Source: Agelaius tricolor
Lineage: Eukaryota; Chordata; Aves; Passeriformes; Icteridae
Length of the DNA: 64,000 bases
Direction: 5' to 3'
Assembly: GCA_023055355.1 (NCBI GenBank)
Contig: JALJCS010000006.1
Coordinates: forward strand, 34,627,001 to 34,691,000
Shown here: piece after piece, positions 28,761-51,855 of the stretch
How positions within the stretch are numbered: the first letter of the stretch is position 1
Layout: every line of letters begins with the position of its first letter
Notes under the pieces: model-generated
Databases searched by the model: none
Told to the model about the DNA's origin: nothing
Seen by the model: only the letters and a program-made list of their open reading frames with translations
Program-made: the position numbers and the translations under genes

Positions 28761-29229
28761 ACAATGAATAGCTGAAATATGCTTTAAAAATAAAAGGGAG
28801 CTATATAGAAACAATACAAATAAAAAATTTAAAATGGTGAAGTTATAATACAGTTTTTTCATTTGACATTAAGACATGCAGAGATGTTAGAGATCTTGTC
28901 AGCCAGTTTTATCTTTAATCAAATCATATAAGATAAATAATTCAAAATGAAAACTGTAAAATTATGGATTATGCTAAATTATAATTCATTCCATACTCTG
29001 ATTTTTCAGTTTCAATAACATGTACCAAACATTCCTTATGTTGTGCCGTCTTGATGCTTTAACATAATTTTATATTTTGTAAAGAGCTTTCTCTTCTTGG
29101 CTCTCCTTTTTCATTTGTACATTTAATGACTTTAACTTGTACTTCTCCTAGCTTCTCTCACTCATTTATGCTCTTTCCACCAGACAAAAACCATCCAACC
29201 AAAACCCCCCACTCTCCTGTTTCTGGACA

Positions 29230-29330
29230 CCTGCGGGCCGCATCCTGCCAGGCACTCAGCGGTCCCAGCGCCTCCCAGGGACGCGCCACAGGCTGCGGCC
29301 GTGAGAGCGTTAAGCATTAACTCCCAACCG
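29230..29330. promoter_or_regulatory. Intronic CpG cluster
   Basis: About ten CpG dinucleotides in roughly 100 bp (GCGGGCCGCA, GACGCGCC, GCGGCCG) stand out in CpG-poor intron. It is shorter than a formal CpG island. It might be an enhancer core or a weak alternative promoter; no transcript evidence is visible. Confidence 0.35.
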
Positions 29331-30503
29331 GAGCAGAGCAGGGCAGGTGTGCACCGTATCCCTCCAGGGAAGCTCTCCTCAGGGCTCAAATACACTCCAT
29401 CTCCTGAAGCTGCTACCAGTCCTTTAAACGGCAGCATTTGAACAGCTCCTGCTGCCACCCGTCTGGCTGGGAACCTCCAGCCTCAGCCGATTTGACCCCT
29501 CGTGCAAAGCATGCTCAGGAAGCACTCTTTTTCATCAGTGTGTCAACAAATCTAGCCTTTGCCTAAAGTGTTGAAAGGGCTACCTGGCTCCAAGGTGACG
29601 TGGGCAATTACATGCTGATGTGAACCACCTTGAAGATTTTAAGGTGGTTTCTCTTCAGTGCATCTTTGTTGATTCATGAAGCTGCCATCTATTCTTTATT
29701 AGGGGGAACCCAAGGCTCACTGAAGTCTAGCCACTCCACCAAAGCCATACCAATAAAGTGGGATATAGTCAGGATCAATGCCAGCCTTTTCTTGGGTCTA
29801 CCATGGTCAAGAGATAAGAGAGTCAGCTAAACTCAATTTTTCTACTCCCTTTCTGAGAAGTATTTTTTAAAAAAAAGCTACGGAAATTTCCTGAGATTTT
29901 TAACCTTTATTTCTGAGAGGAGATGTTGTAAGAGGGACTAGGACATGGGGCAGAGGAAGGACATGGAACATTCATTTCTTTCCCCTACCAGAAACCTGAA
30001 AATCCGTTTTCCTCTGACCTGGGCAAGACAGAACACAGTATGACTCTGTAACTCGATATTTTGTGAAAGAAACAAATCAGCTCTATCTGCCAAGTTTCAC
30101 AGTTTCACTGAATGACATGCCGCTTTATGGGGCAATTCTTGATCGCATGCAAAAGCCCATCTTGCTTTCTCAGTTCACACTCTTCCTCTTGCATCCCTGC
30201 CGACACCCGATCCCACCCGACTCCTGCTGCTCATGGCACCTCTTCAACTGCCAGAGCAATCACCCCCAGGCAATGAGGGGGGAGGAAAACAACATTAAAA
30301 AATTATAAAAAATAGATGTTGTTGTGTGTTTTTGCAGCTAATGTTTTCTAACTACTGTATCTCGCCTTTGCACTGGGGTGAGGGGTTTATTTCCAGGTGG
30401 ACCTGTGAAACAGCAGACCTCAGAGTACATTGTGTTTCCACCTCGCGTCTCCCTGTGCAGCATCCCCCCCTGCTCCACAGAGAATCCATTGTACACTGAG
30501 GTT

Positions 30504-30532
30504 GGGGGGGAGGGGGGTGGGGGGGAAGGAGG
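30504..30532 (+). other. G-quadruplex candidate
   Basis: The plus strand, which is the template for SATB1 transcription, has runs of 7, 6 and 7 G separated by single A and T, followed by AAGGAGG. Splitting the long runs easily satisfies four G-tracts with very short loops, so stable quadruplex formation is likely in vitro. Confidence 0.75.
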
Positions 30533-32537
30533 TTTTTAAGCCAAGATTTAAACCCAGGAAGTGACTCAGCTGCTCTGAGGGAGACAAAGGCAGGAGAGAA
30601 CTTGACTGAGAGCAGGGTGATGGGCGAAGGACTGAGCCCCCTCCTGCCCTGCAGGTTGCACCCCTCTGGGCAGCCTGAGGTGCAGTGCCCTGAGGAAACA
30701 GCTTTGGAAATAAATTTCAAGATCCCCTCCTAAAGCCACGTTGTTACCAGAGGGTTACTCTTGGTGATAAAAAGGTTTCTTTTCCTCCAGCTGGAAAATA
30801 GTTGAATAGATTGTTCTATATCTGCGGTAATGGCATGTTACATCTCTGTGCCAGATCCACAATACCGTGCTTGTTCAGTGTGGGAAGCTGTTTAAAAATG
30901 ACTTTCCTATTAGCGTATATAGCTTAGTCTCTAGATGGAAAAAGCCAGATCAAAGATATAGCATTTATAAAACTGCTGGTTAAAAAGATAAAAGTGAGAT
31001 AACAGACATCAATTTTTCACTATAAATCTCTAGGTTTACTACAACATTAAAATTTCCAGTAAAAGCAGGGTTTTATATACCTGAACTCTAATGGCCTATT
31101 CTGAAAATATTTATGTCAGGAAAAGCATGGTATTTGCATGCCAAAAGCATTTTTAGTGCCAATGTTTAGCATTCCCTTCCCATTTAACTCCTTCCCATCT
31201 ACTCATGAGTGCTAGATGCTCTGCACCTAGTGCCTACCCGTAGGATCTCCTATGCAGCCTCCTGGAAGAGAACACTCCCAGTGCATACAAAGGCAAAAAG
31301 TCAACCCCTTCTAATTAAATAGCCACTGTAAAAAATACTTGCCTGATGGCTCAGGATGGAGTCTCTAGCATGTTCTGAAAACCATTATTTTACCTCCACA
31401 CTTTGTATGTGAAACTACTACTAACCAAAGTGAAAGACGGGGATGAAGAACAGGAAGCTGGGCAACACAACACAACAGCTCAGAAGTAACAGGTCAGAAC
31501 CATGTCATTAAATGAGGTTTCTGGAGGTACGGTAATACTCCATTAGAATTATTTTAAAATCAAAGCATGATTCTGTGCGAACCAAGAGTCTCACCCTCCA
31601 CATACAGGCATTTTCATTTGGTGAGAAGGGAGGGCATTCGGCACCTAAGGGGCCATAACGAGCCAGGATTGCAGGATTGACTGCAGAAGAGTATTGATTT
31701 CACCCATTTATTTCACTAAAAGTTAAACTTCTTTAGGTAAATAAAGCAGGCTAGTGGCCTGAAACTGTAGTGCATGGGACTCTCAGAGGTATGGAGCTTG
31801 ATATTACTGCAGTTTTTGCAAACTGTAATTTCCTAAATTTAAGAAAGCTTTAGCAATTTAACCTGATTTTCAGCAAAGTATTGCTTTCTTCCCTGCTTCA
31901 TACTAGCACATGTGAGACACAGCTTTTCAGGATAAGCCATAACATAAATCTAACTTCTCAAAACATAGCAAACATACAGAAACACTACAAGTCTCTACCT
32001 GCCTTATCTCTCAGGGCTCTTAGGTATGGGGGTTTTGTTTGCTTGTTTATCTGTTTTTATGGAATAAAATTAGATTTCAGCATCTGTCACCACCAAGAAA
32101 AACTCATCCCTGGCTCCCACATGAGAACATCGTAACCACTGCAGAGTTACTGAACCATGATACCTTAATGATCATTATACAAATCAACTTTTTTTTCTTT
32201 TTTTTAATAACAAAATTAGGAATGTGCTTCCTTAAGTAGTTGAATCAGACTTTCAGGTTACAAATTTAATAAAAATCCAATATGATGAAATTGTAAAACT
32301 AACATACGCCACAAAATTTTACGTGTGGATTCTTTTAATTTAGAGTTATTCAGGTGTGCTGATTAAATTTTAGCAAATAATACTGTTGGCATTGCCACTC
32401 TGCCATTAAGAATCAACAACCTGCGAGAAGAGACAAAACACTTGGTAAACCTTTCTGTCTTCCTTTTGTGTGCATTTTTGCTTTCTTTTCGACATAATCT
32501 AACAAAAAACCCATGCAGGCCTATTAGAAAGACAACC

Positions 32538-32581
32538 TTATAAAATAATAATAAAATATTAATTTTATTATTATTTTATAA
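32538..32581. repeat. Perfect 20-bp inverted repeat with 4-base loop
   Basis: The left arm 32538-32557 (TTATAAAATAATAATAAAAT) and right arm 32562-32581 are exact reverse complements around ATTA. It is AT-only, and further ATAATAATAA follows, so it may have grown from (TAA)n slippage and inversion. It could extrude as a cruciform. Confidence 0.97.
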
Positions 32582-33120
32582 TAATAATAAAACCACAAGA
32601 TTTTAAACACGGACATTACGTGCTTTGCCAATTAAAATTCTAAAACTCTCCAAAGATATGATGTATTCCAGGAATTTGAATTGTAATATCCTTCTTAGCT
32701 CCTCAGTATAATCATATTAACTTTTGAAGTATATATTTTGAATTTAACAGATTTTTAAATTATTCTGTAGATAATATATCAATCCTTAAAAACATAGACA
32801 CTTAAAAAATATACCGAATGTATGCATTCCTGTGTGGGAAAAGCATTCAACAATGGAAGGAATGTCCTAGCTGTGTCCCCAAACCCATGTACCAGATAGG
32901 CCCTTTCCTTTGGGAACACTAACAAACTGCCAGCAAAGTGCACCATGAAACTTCAAGCAGGCAAATCATCCCCCACCTGAGTCAGAAAATGAACTCTCTT
33001 AACAGCACAGCAACCTCTGCCTGATCCCAGGATCTCTGCCAGAGCAGGCCCCAGCACCCAGCTGCTTTGTTGAGCGTCAGGTCCACATGCGGTTGGTCCT
33101 CCACAACTCAGGAGGATTTA

Positions 33121-33212
33121 AAAATAAAACTGTTAATCAACACATTATTTTCTAATGTGTTTCCTCCAGACTTTTCATTGTAATTAAGTGATTATCCCAG
33201 GATTTCCAGTTC
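33121..33212 (+). repeat. Diverged local duplication, copy 1
   Basis: About 92 bp here matches 33601-33691 in the same orientation at a 480-bp offset, with roughly 80 percent identity by eye over the first 60 bases. Shared landmarks are TGTTAATCAACACAT, TTTTCTAAT, CAGACTTTT and CAGGATTTCCAGTTC. No known family recognised; it may be an old local duplication or two copies of an ancient interspersed repeat. Confidence 0.75.
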
Positions 33213-33600
33213 CACTCTTGCCAAAGGCACTAACACAGTGCAAGGGAAGATGCTCGTTTTTTACCTTGGTGCTACCCAAATAGAAACTCCTGTAGCACAT
33301 CATTTAGTAGCAATTTTATACAAGATGCTCTAGTCAGCAGAACATTATCTGCAGTCTCCTGGCTCAGGCAAGCCCAGCACCTTGCAGATGCTGGCTCCTT
33401 ATTCATCCAATCTAATGTTGCCCCAAATCAGTTTATTAGGAAAAAAAAAGGCAAGGCCTTCTAGGCCTTTGTCCCCTCACAGAGCTGGTTTACGTCACAT
33501 ATGGTTTTACACCACAACTCCAGACTGCACTCCGAAATTAATTAAGTCCTTATATCCAAAATAAGATAAAATCAATAATGTTCAATTTTAGCAATTTTTA

Positions 33601-33691
33601 AAAACAAAAATGTTAATCAACACATCATTTTCTAATATGAGTCCTTCAGACTTTTTACTACAACTTGGGTTATCTCAGGATTTCCAGTTCT
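33601..33691 (+). repeat. Diverged local duplication, copy 2
   Basis: Second copy of the unit at 33121-33212, with one small deletion relative to copy 1. The flanks do not match, so the shared part appears limited to about 90 bp. Confidence 0.75.
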
Positions 33692-35716
33692 GAGTATGGA
33701 ACCAGTATCTCCAAACTGAAAAAAATATCAGAAAGAGATCTCTCTCAAGAGAGGTTCTCTTAGAGAATATGTTTGAACAAGCCTCTTTTTTGTGCAAGGG
33801 AGACTTTTTTGCCCCAAGAAATGTTTACTTGTACCACTGAAGAGCTCCAATGAAGAATCTTTTACAGTACATGCACCTCCTTTAGTATAGATGGCAGTGC
33901 TACATATTGAAAGATTATTAATTGGTTACTAACAGTCAGCTAGTTTGAGAAGACCCAGCACATCCTAGTCCACCTAGGAGGTTACTTCTGCAAAGCAGCT
34001 TTCTAGTACAAATAACACTTCATTTAACTACAGACCTGAAAGCATGCTAGACACATAAATTAAGATTGCTGAAATTGGTGGGAAAAATAACCCCTGAGAG
34101 CACAGGTATAATCACCAGAGTAAAGTAGAAAAGAACTATGTGTTTGGTGTTGTTTTCTGTACTTAGTAGCAAAGTTTGTACAAGAATCTAGATTTTATAC
34201 CAATGCTCAACTAAACCTGTGGTCCTCTGGAGGCTTTCAGGCTTCATTTTGATTGCCTCTCCCTCTAAAAGTCAGCACCGAAAGAGCTGATCACCCTAGA
34301 AATTTTAAGGCTTCGCACTTTAGTAAATACACTATTGCACAAATCAGATCAGAACAAAATTATGTGGGCTGATAGACTGGCTTAATACCTTAGCTTTACA
34401 GAAGAATGCAGTGGAAAGGGGAAGGTGCAGAAAACGGACAGTTCTCTAACCCCAAGTTTTGACATGTAAATAAAGACATCTGAGGAGCACACAGGTTGGA
34501 AGCTGCTGTAACATTCTATCATAATTAGAAACATTTCAAGAGCTCTGTAATTTCCAATCAAAATTACAGTAATTTCCGATATACAAGCCATGATTCATGA
34601 CAGAATTTTTACATTCCATGGGAGATTATAGTGGCCTGATGTATGACACACTGAGTACAGCACTAACATAAACAATTCAGTTTAATGTTTAAACAGCACT
34701 TGGTGTTTAGAATCCCACAATAAAAGAAACATATTATTGTTGAAATTATCACTTTGACAGTGATTGAAGGGTAGGCAGGCATGTGGCCTATAAAGCTATA
34801 ATTTTTACAGTCCACAGCTTGAGTTTAATCATTTTGATACAACATTTCCAAAATATCCCTTTAAATGCTCCTTACACCATATAACTTAAGAGACAACATC
34901 CTTTCTGTACAATGAAGTGAACTCCAAAATGTGAACAGCACAGAAGTCAAAAGTTAAAGCCTCGTTAAAAAGAAAACCAGCACTAAAATGCTGATGGCCC
35001 AAGACACATCAGTCCAACTGAGCTTCACTAGCTTTCCCTGGAAGATGCTGAATTTTTCTATGAAATAATTTTAGAAAAATAAAGAAGTAGTGATTAAATG
35101 TATTTAACACTTAATCTAATATGAAAATTCAACATCTGATTTCTTTCAAGCATTTGTATAACTATACCTTTCTCATTTTTCTTTATGTTTTGCCTTTACT
35201 TCTTGAGCACATTCTCACTTAAATCAATGCATTCACATACTCCAGTGATCTTTCTCAGAAGACATGTCATTTATGATAATCACACCCAACAAGTGCCCAC
35301 TGATTTCCCTCTTGCCACTAAACTTGACAGAAAATCTTCAGTTAAAGAAAACAGAATAGGAAACCACAAAACAAAGGCTTAAAACTGAATATGCAACATA
35401 TTTGTATGCATGCAAGCAGGTAACCAAGCAGACATTGTGTTTGACAAAATTATACTTTTTTTCTCAGCTATAACTTGTACAACTGTAATTTTTTTATGTC
35501 CTTTTTTTGTTGGTTTTCTTTTTTTTTTCTGTTTTTGACAGTCCACCTCTCATGCCAGTCTCACCAGTGGGTCTGACTAAATTTTTTTTGCAAAAACCCA
35601 GCACCCCAGCGTTCCTCATTGCAGCACATGCAATTGCAAAACACCAAAGCCTCAAGATGAATTTGGCAGCAATACCCAGATCTGGACCACAGCTTTTCCC
35701 ATATTCACATCAGCTA

Positions 35717-44669
<8,953 letters not shown>

Positions 44670-46429
44670 TTAGCCTAGGTGAGTGTCTGTAAAACCATGC
44701 TCTGCAAAGCCGCTGCTTATGAGTCCTCATTTTTCTTGCCACTGGGCTGGGAATGAGAACAGCAAATGCACAGTTCGCTCTACATAGGATTATATTAATG
44801 GCATTTTAGGTAGCAGAGAAGAGAGCCTCAATTGTACCCTTAATTTTATTAAGCACCTGTTTTAAATACAACATAAACTGAATCTTCCTAATAGGTCTTC
44901 CTCCTTTTACTGGCTTAACTTGCCATGATATTTTTCACAGTCCACAGATAATCACAAGACGTTAAGGATAAGTGAGATACACTGGGGGGTTCTCAGGCTT
45001 CACAGGTAAAATGCATACTCAACCTTAAAAAGGCTTTCCACATTTCTAGCAACTTAAATAGATCTTTGAAAGGATGTGATATTTCACAACTAATCTGAGA
45101 CTATAAACTTGCAATGTTTCTAATCTACTGCTTCACTGACTCAGGGCCATGTTTTTTATAAGTCAGTATTTCTTTCTAAGAGTTGTATATTGGAGTTTAA
45201 CAAGTGAGGAAACTCATTGGATGCCTCATGTTCCACCTTCTTCTTGCACCTTCCTCTCTCTTCATCAGGACAACCCTAATCCTCAAACAGTCCATTGCCT
45301 GGGATATTTATATTTAGTGTCAACAGGTTTTTGACATCTCCTCCCCCTGCAAGATTCTCCTTTTAAATATCTCAGGCATTCAAAATGCTCTGCTGTCTTG
45401 GAGTAACAAGATGGTGATAAGAAAGGTAACTTTTGGAAAAGCAGATGTGAACTACTATTCAGAATAAATATTGTTGCTGTGCTGGGAAAGAGAGAGGATT
45501 GGCATGGGAGGCTCTTACTTATAGCGTAACAAGGGAACACACACATGAATTTCAAGGAATAAGATAACCCAACGTTTCTTTTCCTAAAGAACTTTTGCAA
45601 GTTATTCAGGATAATGGAGGAGTAAATAGAGAGAGGGAAGCAAACAATAAAAAGCTAAAACTAAGATAGGTAATACTGACTGAATATATATATTCCTAAG
45701 GGGGTACAAGAGAATGATATGGCCAAGGGAATCTTTTTGGGAGGTCTGATGCCTGCATCACCTGTGGAAGTTGTCATGTCTCTCATAGGTCTTATCCTAT
45801 CAGGCAAAAGACCCTTAGGGAGGTGCTGCTGCAAAGCCACTGCTCTCAAGCAGCTGTGCTTAGGCAGGACCAGAGCCCACCCAGTGTGGGTGTGAGCTCT
45901 GCACTTCCCTGCTGGGCGATGAGGACAGAGGTACCAACCACCACACCTCAGCCAGTGTGGTCCTCATGGCCCTGTCTGTGCCTGCATGTGTAACAGGGAA
46001 ACGGGATGGAAAAAACCCAACAATCTTTCCAGCATTAAGCATGAAAAATATTTCAGAGGAGGAGGATAGAAAAAAAATAATCTTGGGGGATTCTTTCTTA
46101 CCACTTTTCATGATCCCTCCTGTTTTCTGGTATCCAGGCAGAAATTTCCCAGAAGGTAAATAAACAAGTTACTGAAGAAGTGGCATTTGGGTCATGTTTT
46201 AAATTTTTTTCTTAATGGTTAGTCTAATAATAAATTTATTTATTAGCAAACATGGAAAATAAATTTGTGTCCATCGTTTTTTCTACTTTTAAGTATTCAA
46301 ATCCACAGTTACCAGTGTTTGTTAGTAGTAGGGTTACACAATCCACCTCAAGAGGAGGTACAAAATGATTTTGTTCTACTAGAGACAAGGTAAGCTGTCT
46401 GCAGAGCACAGGATATAGAGAACATAATA

Positions 46430-46745
46430 GAAAAAATTATGTCGGAGGGAACCTTTAAGATCATTGTGTCCTGCCACTAACCATGCACTGCCAAGCCCAC
46501 CAGTAAACCATGTCCCCAAGTACCACATTTATATGTCTTTCAGATACCTCCAGGGATGGTTATTCCACCACTTCCCTGTCTGCCTGTTCCAGTGCTGGAC
46601 AACATTTTTGGAGAAGAAATTCTTCCTGATATCCAATCTAAACATCCCCTGACATTACCTGAGAACCTTCTCTCTCACCCTGTTGTTACTTGGCAGAAGA
46701 CAACAAAGTCCACATCATTGATCTCCTTATAGGTAGTTGTAAACA
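46430..46745 (-). mobile_element. CR1 LINE 3'-end relic
   Basis: The plus strand reads like the reverse complement of the avian CR1 3' region: GGGAACCTTTAAGATCAT, then AGATACCTCCAGGGATGG, CCACCACTTCCCTGTCTGCC, CTGTTCCAGTGCTGGACA, GAAATTCTTCCTGATATCCA and a more diverged part ending near AGGTAGTTGTAAA. Together these give a truncated 3'-end copy about 315 bp long whose sense strand is the minus strand, the same as SATB1. It is heavily mutated, lacks any open reverse transcriptase frame and is certainly inactive. It is the only CR1 copy recognised in the window. Confidence 0.88.
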
Positions 46746-49700
46746 TGTGTGATTTCTGACTGTTTCTGTGCTGGAGACACCTCTCCATGAAAAAATGAGC
46801 AATAAAAATGAAACTCAAGTGGACTGATCATTGTCAGGAGAGAAGACTCCTTACAAAAAGCCACCCCACTGTCAGCTACAGGAAATTACCTTAAAAAATA
46901 CTTTAGCCCATAATAGAAAATATTTGCTTGTATAAGCCTTAGCCACATAGTGGGCAGCTAAAAAAGTTAGAAAAGGCTGGTTTTCTTGTATAACTTTTCC
47001 CTCTTCAGTGAAATAAGTAAACAAAGAAAATGCTGTTGATCTTTTCTTTTTTTTTTAACATTTGCCTGCATTTCCACTGCTGTGAGACATTTCTTGGTGA
47101 TTAGTAATGCCACTAAGTATTCATTCTCCTCTCTTCCCCAATCACTGTCATGACTCTTTGACCTGGGAGCAGAGCAGAGCAGAGAACAGCATTGCAGGGA
47201 GAGGAGGGGAGATGACAGAGCATGGAGAAGGCAGGAGGAGTTTGCTTCTAGGCTCTAAACCTAAAGGTCAGTATATGTTAGAAAAATCCATGAAAATGAA
47301 GATGTAGCACCAGGTGCAGGCAGACTTAGAACACAGTTTGCCTGCTTCACATATTATTTCATTGCTACTACTTCAATTTTTGAGCACAAAACTTTAGCTA
47401 AAAGTTGTTAAGACAAAGTGTACAATGGGAAAAATCCTAGAAAGAAAATATTGACTCTCACATTCTGGCCTGTGCTGATGTGCACAGATTAACTGTCCAT
47501 TTTACCAGGCTTGAACTGGTTTTCCAAGATATTAGTCTTGGTGCGATCTCCTGATACTGTACCTCAAATTGCATGAAAACTAAGCTTGTTTTGCAAAGAG
47601 ATTATAAACACTGTTAGGCTCAGAGCCCTCATCACTGTTCCTCCCTTGTATTCTCTTTGCAATGGAAATGTATTTTTTTTTAAATATTCCCAGGTTCCAT
47701 TGGAAAAAAAAAAAAGAAAGTTTACATGTCATCACAAGTATAATTCATTACTAATGGCACAAAAATGTTCAATAAATATTATCAAGGCTTTCAAAAGCTC
47801 ATTACAAATTCTTTAAAAATGGAGATAAATTAAAGTGTCTGCCAATATGAACAAAAACACTGCCTGTCTGGCCCCCAGTTTGTCTCCTCCTTGAACATAA
47901 TCACTGATTCAAATAGATTTTTATCAGTTTGATAGAACTTCAAAGCTTCCAGAAGAAACATGCAATTTGCCCAAACCTTCCCAAAACATGCAGAACACCC
48001 CTGAACACTATCCCTTTGGTTGCAGGGCCCTCCTATCCCATGTCCAGGTGGAAGATTATTCCCAAACTCCACTCCCAAACCTGGACCCTAGCCAAGTAAG
48101 TTATAAGCAGACACATTTATCTATGTCGCTTAGTAGCAAGAGGAGAGCTGTCATGATAGTGTAATAGCACCTTTTTACCTTTTATTCAATAGTGATATGG
48201 ATAGTGTACTTTTTCTTAAATTACACTATGAAGAATTATATGAATACAGTGGCAATTTCTGTTATACTTAAGCAGGCAAATTTCTCTCCACCACATAATT
48301 TACAGAACTCAAATTCAATAAAACATTACATGATGGTCCATTACTGTTATCAATTTTGAATAATCCATCTTCATTTTTCATTTTACTGGAAAATAAAGTG
48401 TGCCAAAGACAAAGTGGAAGGAAAAAAAAAAAAGTAGTGCCTGAGAAGGTGGATTGTGTAAACTTAGATTTTGTTTTACAATTACACAGAGCCATTTAGT
48501 GCATCCAAGCATTCTCCTCTGAAATAGCATTTGCCCAGAATTAGCATGAGCACAGTCCTAAATACACAGAAGTTTTTACATATGAGAAAAGGCATTATAC
48601 ATGAATGTAAGGCAGTACGTCCTGGCAGCTAATATTTTAAACAAGCATGGGGCTCAAGTAGAAAGAAGGGAGAGAGAAAAGTGAAAACGCTGAGAAATAT
48701 TCAAAAACCTTCCGAAAAAGGGAAGGAAAAGTGTGAAAAAGAAAAGTATCAAAATTCAGACACGGAAAAGCAGCAAAAAGCACTCTTCCTTCTTTCATAA
48801 AGACAGGGCCATGAGGTCACCTCTGTATAATAGCACCCAAGTCCCTGCAGCAAACCTTTCAGCTGAAAGTGTACACAAACAGAGAGAGGCAGCCCCCAGT
48901 TCCAGTTCCAGCCACAACCATGACTAACATAATTCCTTGCTCGCACAGTGCGGGCTCGTCACCCTGCCATGCAACAGGCTAAACTGCACCTTGCAGTCAA
49001 ATGTCAGACTGTGGGAACTCAAGCCTTTCGCTTCCTGACTCATGTTAACATTTAGAAACGCACAACACAAATGGGAGAGGAGTTGATTTGTTTGTTTAGG
49101 ACTCTGAGGGCAGTTCAGCCCAACAAATGTTAATGTTGCACTCCAGCTTTAAGAGCACAACAGAGTATAGTTTAAATTCCCACTTTAACTTAATATTTGA
49201 AACAGTAGGCAGAGCTTCTCTGCTGACAGGGGCCTATGGCACCACACTTTAGGCGGGGGGGGGTTACCCCAATGCATCTTTCACTGTCACCCTGGCTGCT
49301 CTGGGCTACCCAGGGTAGCAAACTGATCACAAATACCATTTTCTAGCCTGCAAAGCACAAGAAAATATGGAACTTGCTCTTTCAGCACAGTAGAGGTATC
49401 TGCACAGTGCACTGACATCAGCTAAAACAAAATACTATGTTTATTATTTTGATGAACTGGCAACTGAAACATAAGCATCTCAATTTACCAAAATTATCCT
49501 GGCAGACTGGAGACCTTTGGACACCTTGCTTGAGGTGAAACTCAGATCTGCCAGCACAAGTACTAACTCAATACAGTTTTCCGCGGTGCGCTGAAAGGAG
49601 GTGCTAACAGGATTCAACCTGTTTCTTTGCATCCAGTGAGTTGGAATCACAACTGCTGAAGGACAAGCTAAACTTCAGATCCTACTGTACTCTGAAGGCT

Positions 49701-51855
49701 TCCTAGATGGACCATAGAGAAATTCCTTCTGCCAAAACTTCTTCTGCTCCCTGCAACAGTTGTCCTATTGTGCCTGTATAGATGTGAAAGTTTCATTCAA
49801 GTTATAGGTATCTGGACCTTGATTAAAGTTTACAAAGCACATTCCTGAGAATTTAGTTTTGAAATTACCAATTGGAACTTAAGGATGGGGGAGAAATTAT
49901 TCAAGAACACATTAAAGTCACATTTTTTCTTAAAGACTCGCTTCTAAGGTGTAGCTAAGGGGTTTTTTTTCAGCTTTATAGATAATTAGTAATAGTAAAA
50001 AAAAAAGACTCTCTAGTTCTCAGAAATATCTTTGCCAAATTCTTGGACTGTGGAAAGATAGAAAATATTTCTAGTTGACATTTTTGTAGCCAAATTAAAA
50101 TACCTTGAAAATTAGGACCAAGTGTTGAATTACCACACTACACTGGGAGAAACTTCCCACCCAAAAACCATCACAAAATTCTGTATTCATATTGTAGAGC
50201 ATTAAGTCTGAAAAACAAAAGCATCATCAGCCAATTTCGAAGTCCATTTTATTGCCTAAACATTAAGCTAAATAACTCTTAATTTATAGATTGCTTCCTT
50301 CCTTAACTTTTACACTGAAAGCAAATCTCTCCCCTCATCTGAGACTGTATCTTGACACCAGGGTTTTCTTGCACAGAACTCCGAACCAATTTCAGCGAGT
50401 TCTTACGCCTTTAGAAACTGATGGCATGATATGGTCCCTGGACACGGCTCAAATATGCTTATGACAGTTTCAAAAATGTCACTGGTAGGCCTGAGTTAGC
50501 TTTCTATCTCAGAAAACAGAGCATGAATTTAAACAAGCATTTTCTAGCAAAAAAACCCCAAAACTTAGGATATTACATCACTATTAGAAAATAACTCCTC
50601 AACTGCATCAGTTATTAAAGTACTATCCTAATTTTAGCTCAATGTGATGTATCCTTGAATAAGCTGTGAAGAATTCAGAAATACAGCAAGCGGAAAAACT
50701 ATTTAAATGTTTCATGTAAAAATTGCTGGTCCCACTGTTTACCATTGGATATTACCTGTCACTATGGGTAAAATTAACAATTTCCAGGTTTGTAAAGGTG
50801 AAATGCACCCGCAACAAACTCTTCTGTATTTCAGTGGGGCTTTGCTTCATATAAAAAGTATGCTGAGATATTTCTTGGCAAAACTGATGTTGACACTCTC
50901 TAGGCTCCTAGTATTTTTCCTTTTTCTCCTTATGTTTGCCACAAAACATAACAAATATTGCAAAATCTTTCCTAGCTAACTGTGAATACTAACTTGATTA
51001 GCAAAAACAATTTGTAGGATGTAGGAATACTACTTTGTGTTCTTTCAAATACATTTGATTGAAAATTGCCAAAATATATAGGTGTTTTTTGTATCGCTTT
51101 AGGAGAATTGTTTTCAGTGTTCATTTTGGGGTTTCCTCCCAGTTCTGGGTCACTCTCAACACATCTTACCAAGCTGGTAAACCACAAAGTCTGGAGAAGA
51201 ACTGAACTTTAAACAAATATTTAATAACATTTGTAGTAAGAAAAATACATAGCAATACATATTTTAATATATATTTAGTGTAATAATACTAATATTAAAG
51301 TAAAGAATCAGTATTTGCACTAGAAATCTTTTTCTATAGTTGCATTTATCACATCGAAAGAGCATTTTCTCCTACTCTGTCATACAAATTCTATGTCCAG
51401 CAGAACCAATCATCCTCGTATTTCAGGTAACAAGTACTGCTTATGCACAAAGGAATTGCCAAAAGCTGCATGCAAAACTAGCTGACAAAAACTGACCACT
51501 TCAGAGGGGGGAAAGTTTAAATAAAACAATGTGATTTTAGGCAAACATGAGAAAGAAGTAAATATAAAATAAACTTAATTTTCTGAATTACTTGCTAGGC
51601 TTTTTTGTCCAGGTAAGATGGCAGCTGCAAACCACTGTAACATAAAGCTACTACTATTGCTTTAATACCTTAGAGTACTAACAATTAAATTTTTAAACAC
51701 TGTATGAAACAAGACTCACTTATCTGTAAATATAACAACTATCACTGCCTGGACCTAACGTAATGTAAATAATGCTTGCATGAGTTCACGTAAGCAATGA
51801 AATTTGGTATGCAAGGCCCAGATCTTGAAACCCTCCTCTGTTGTAAAGAGGAAAG

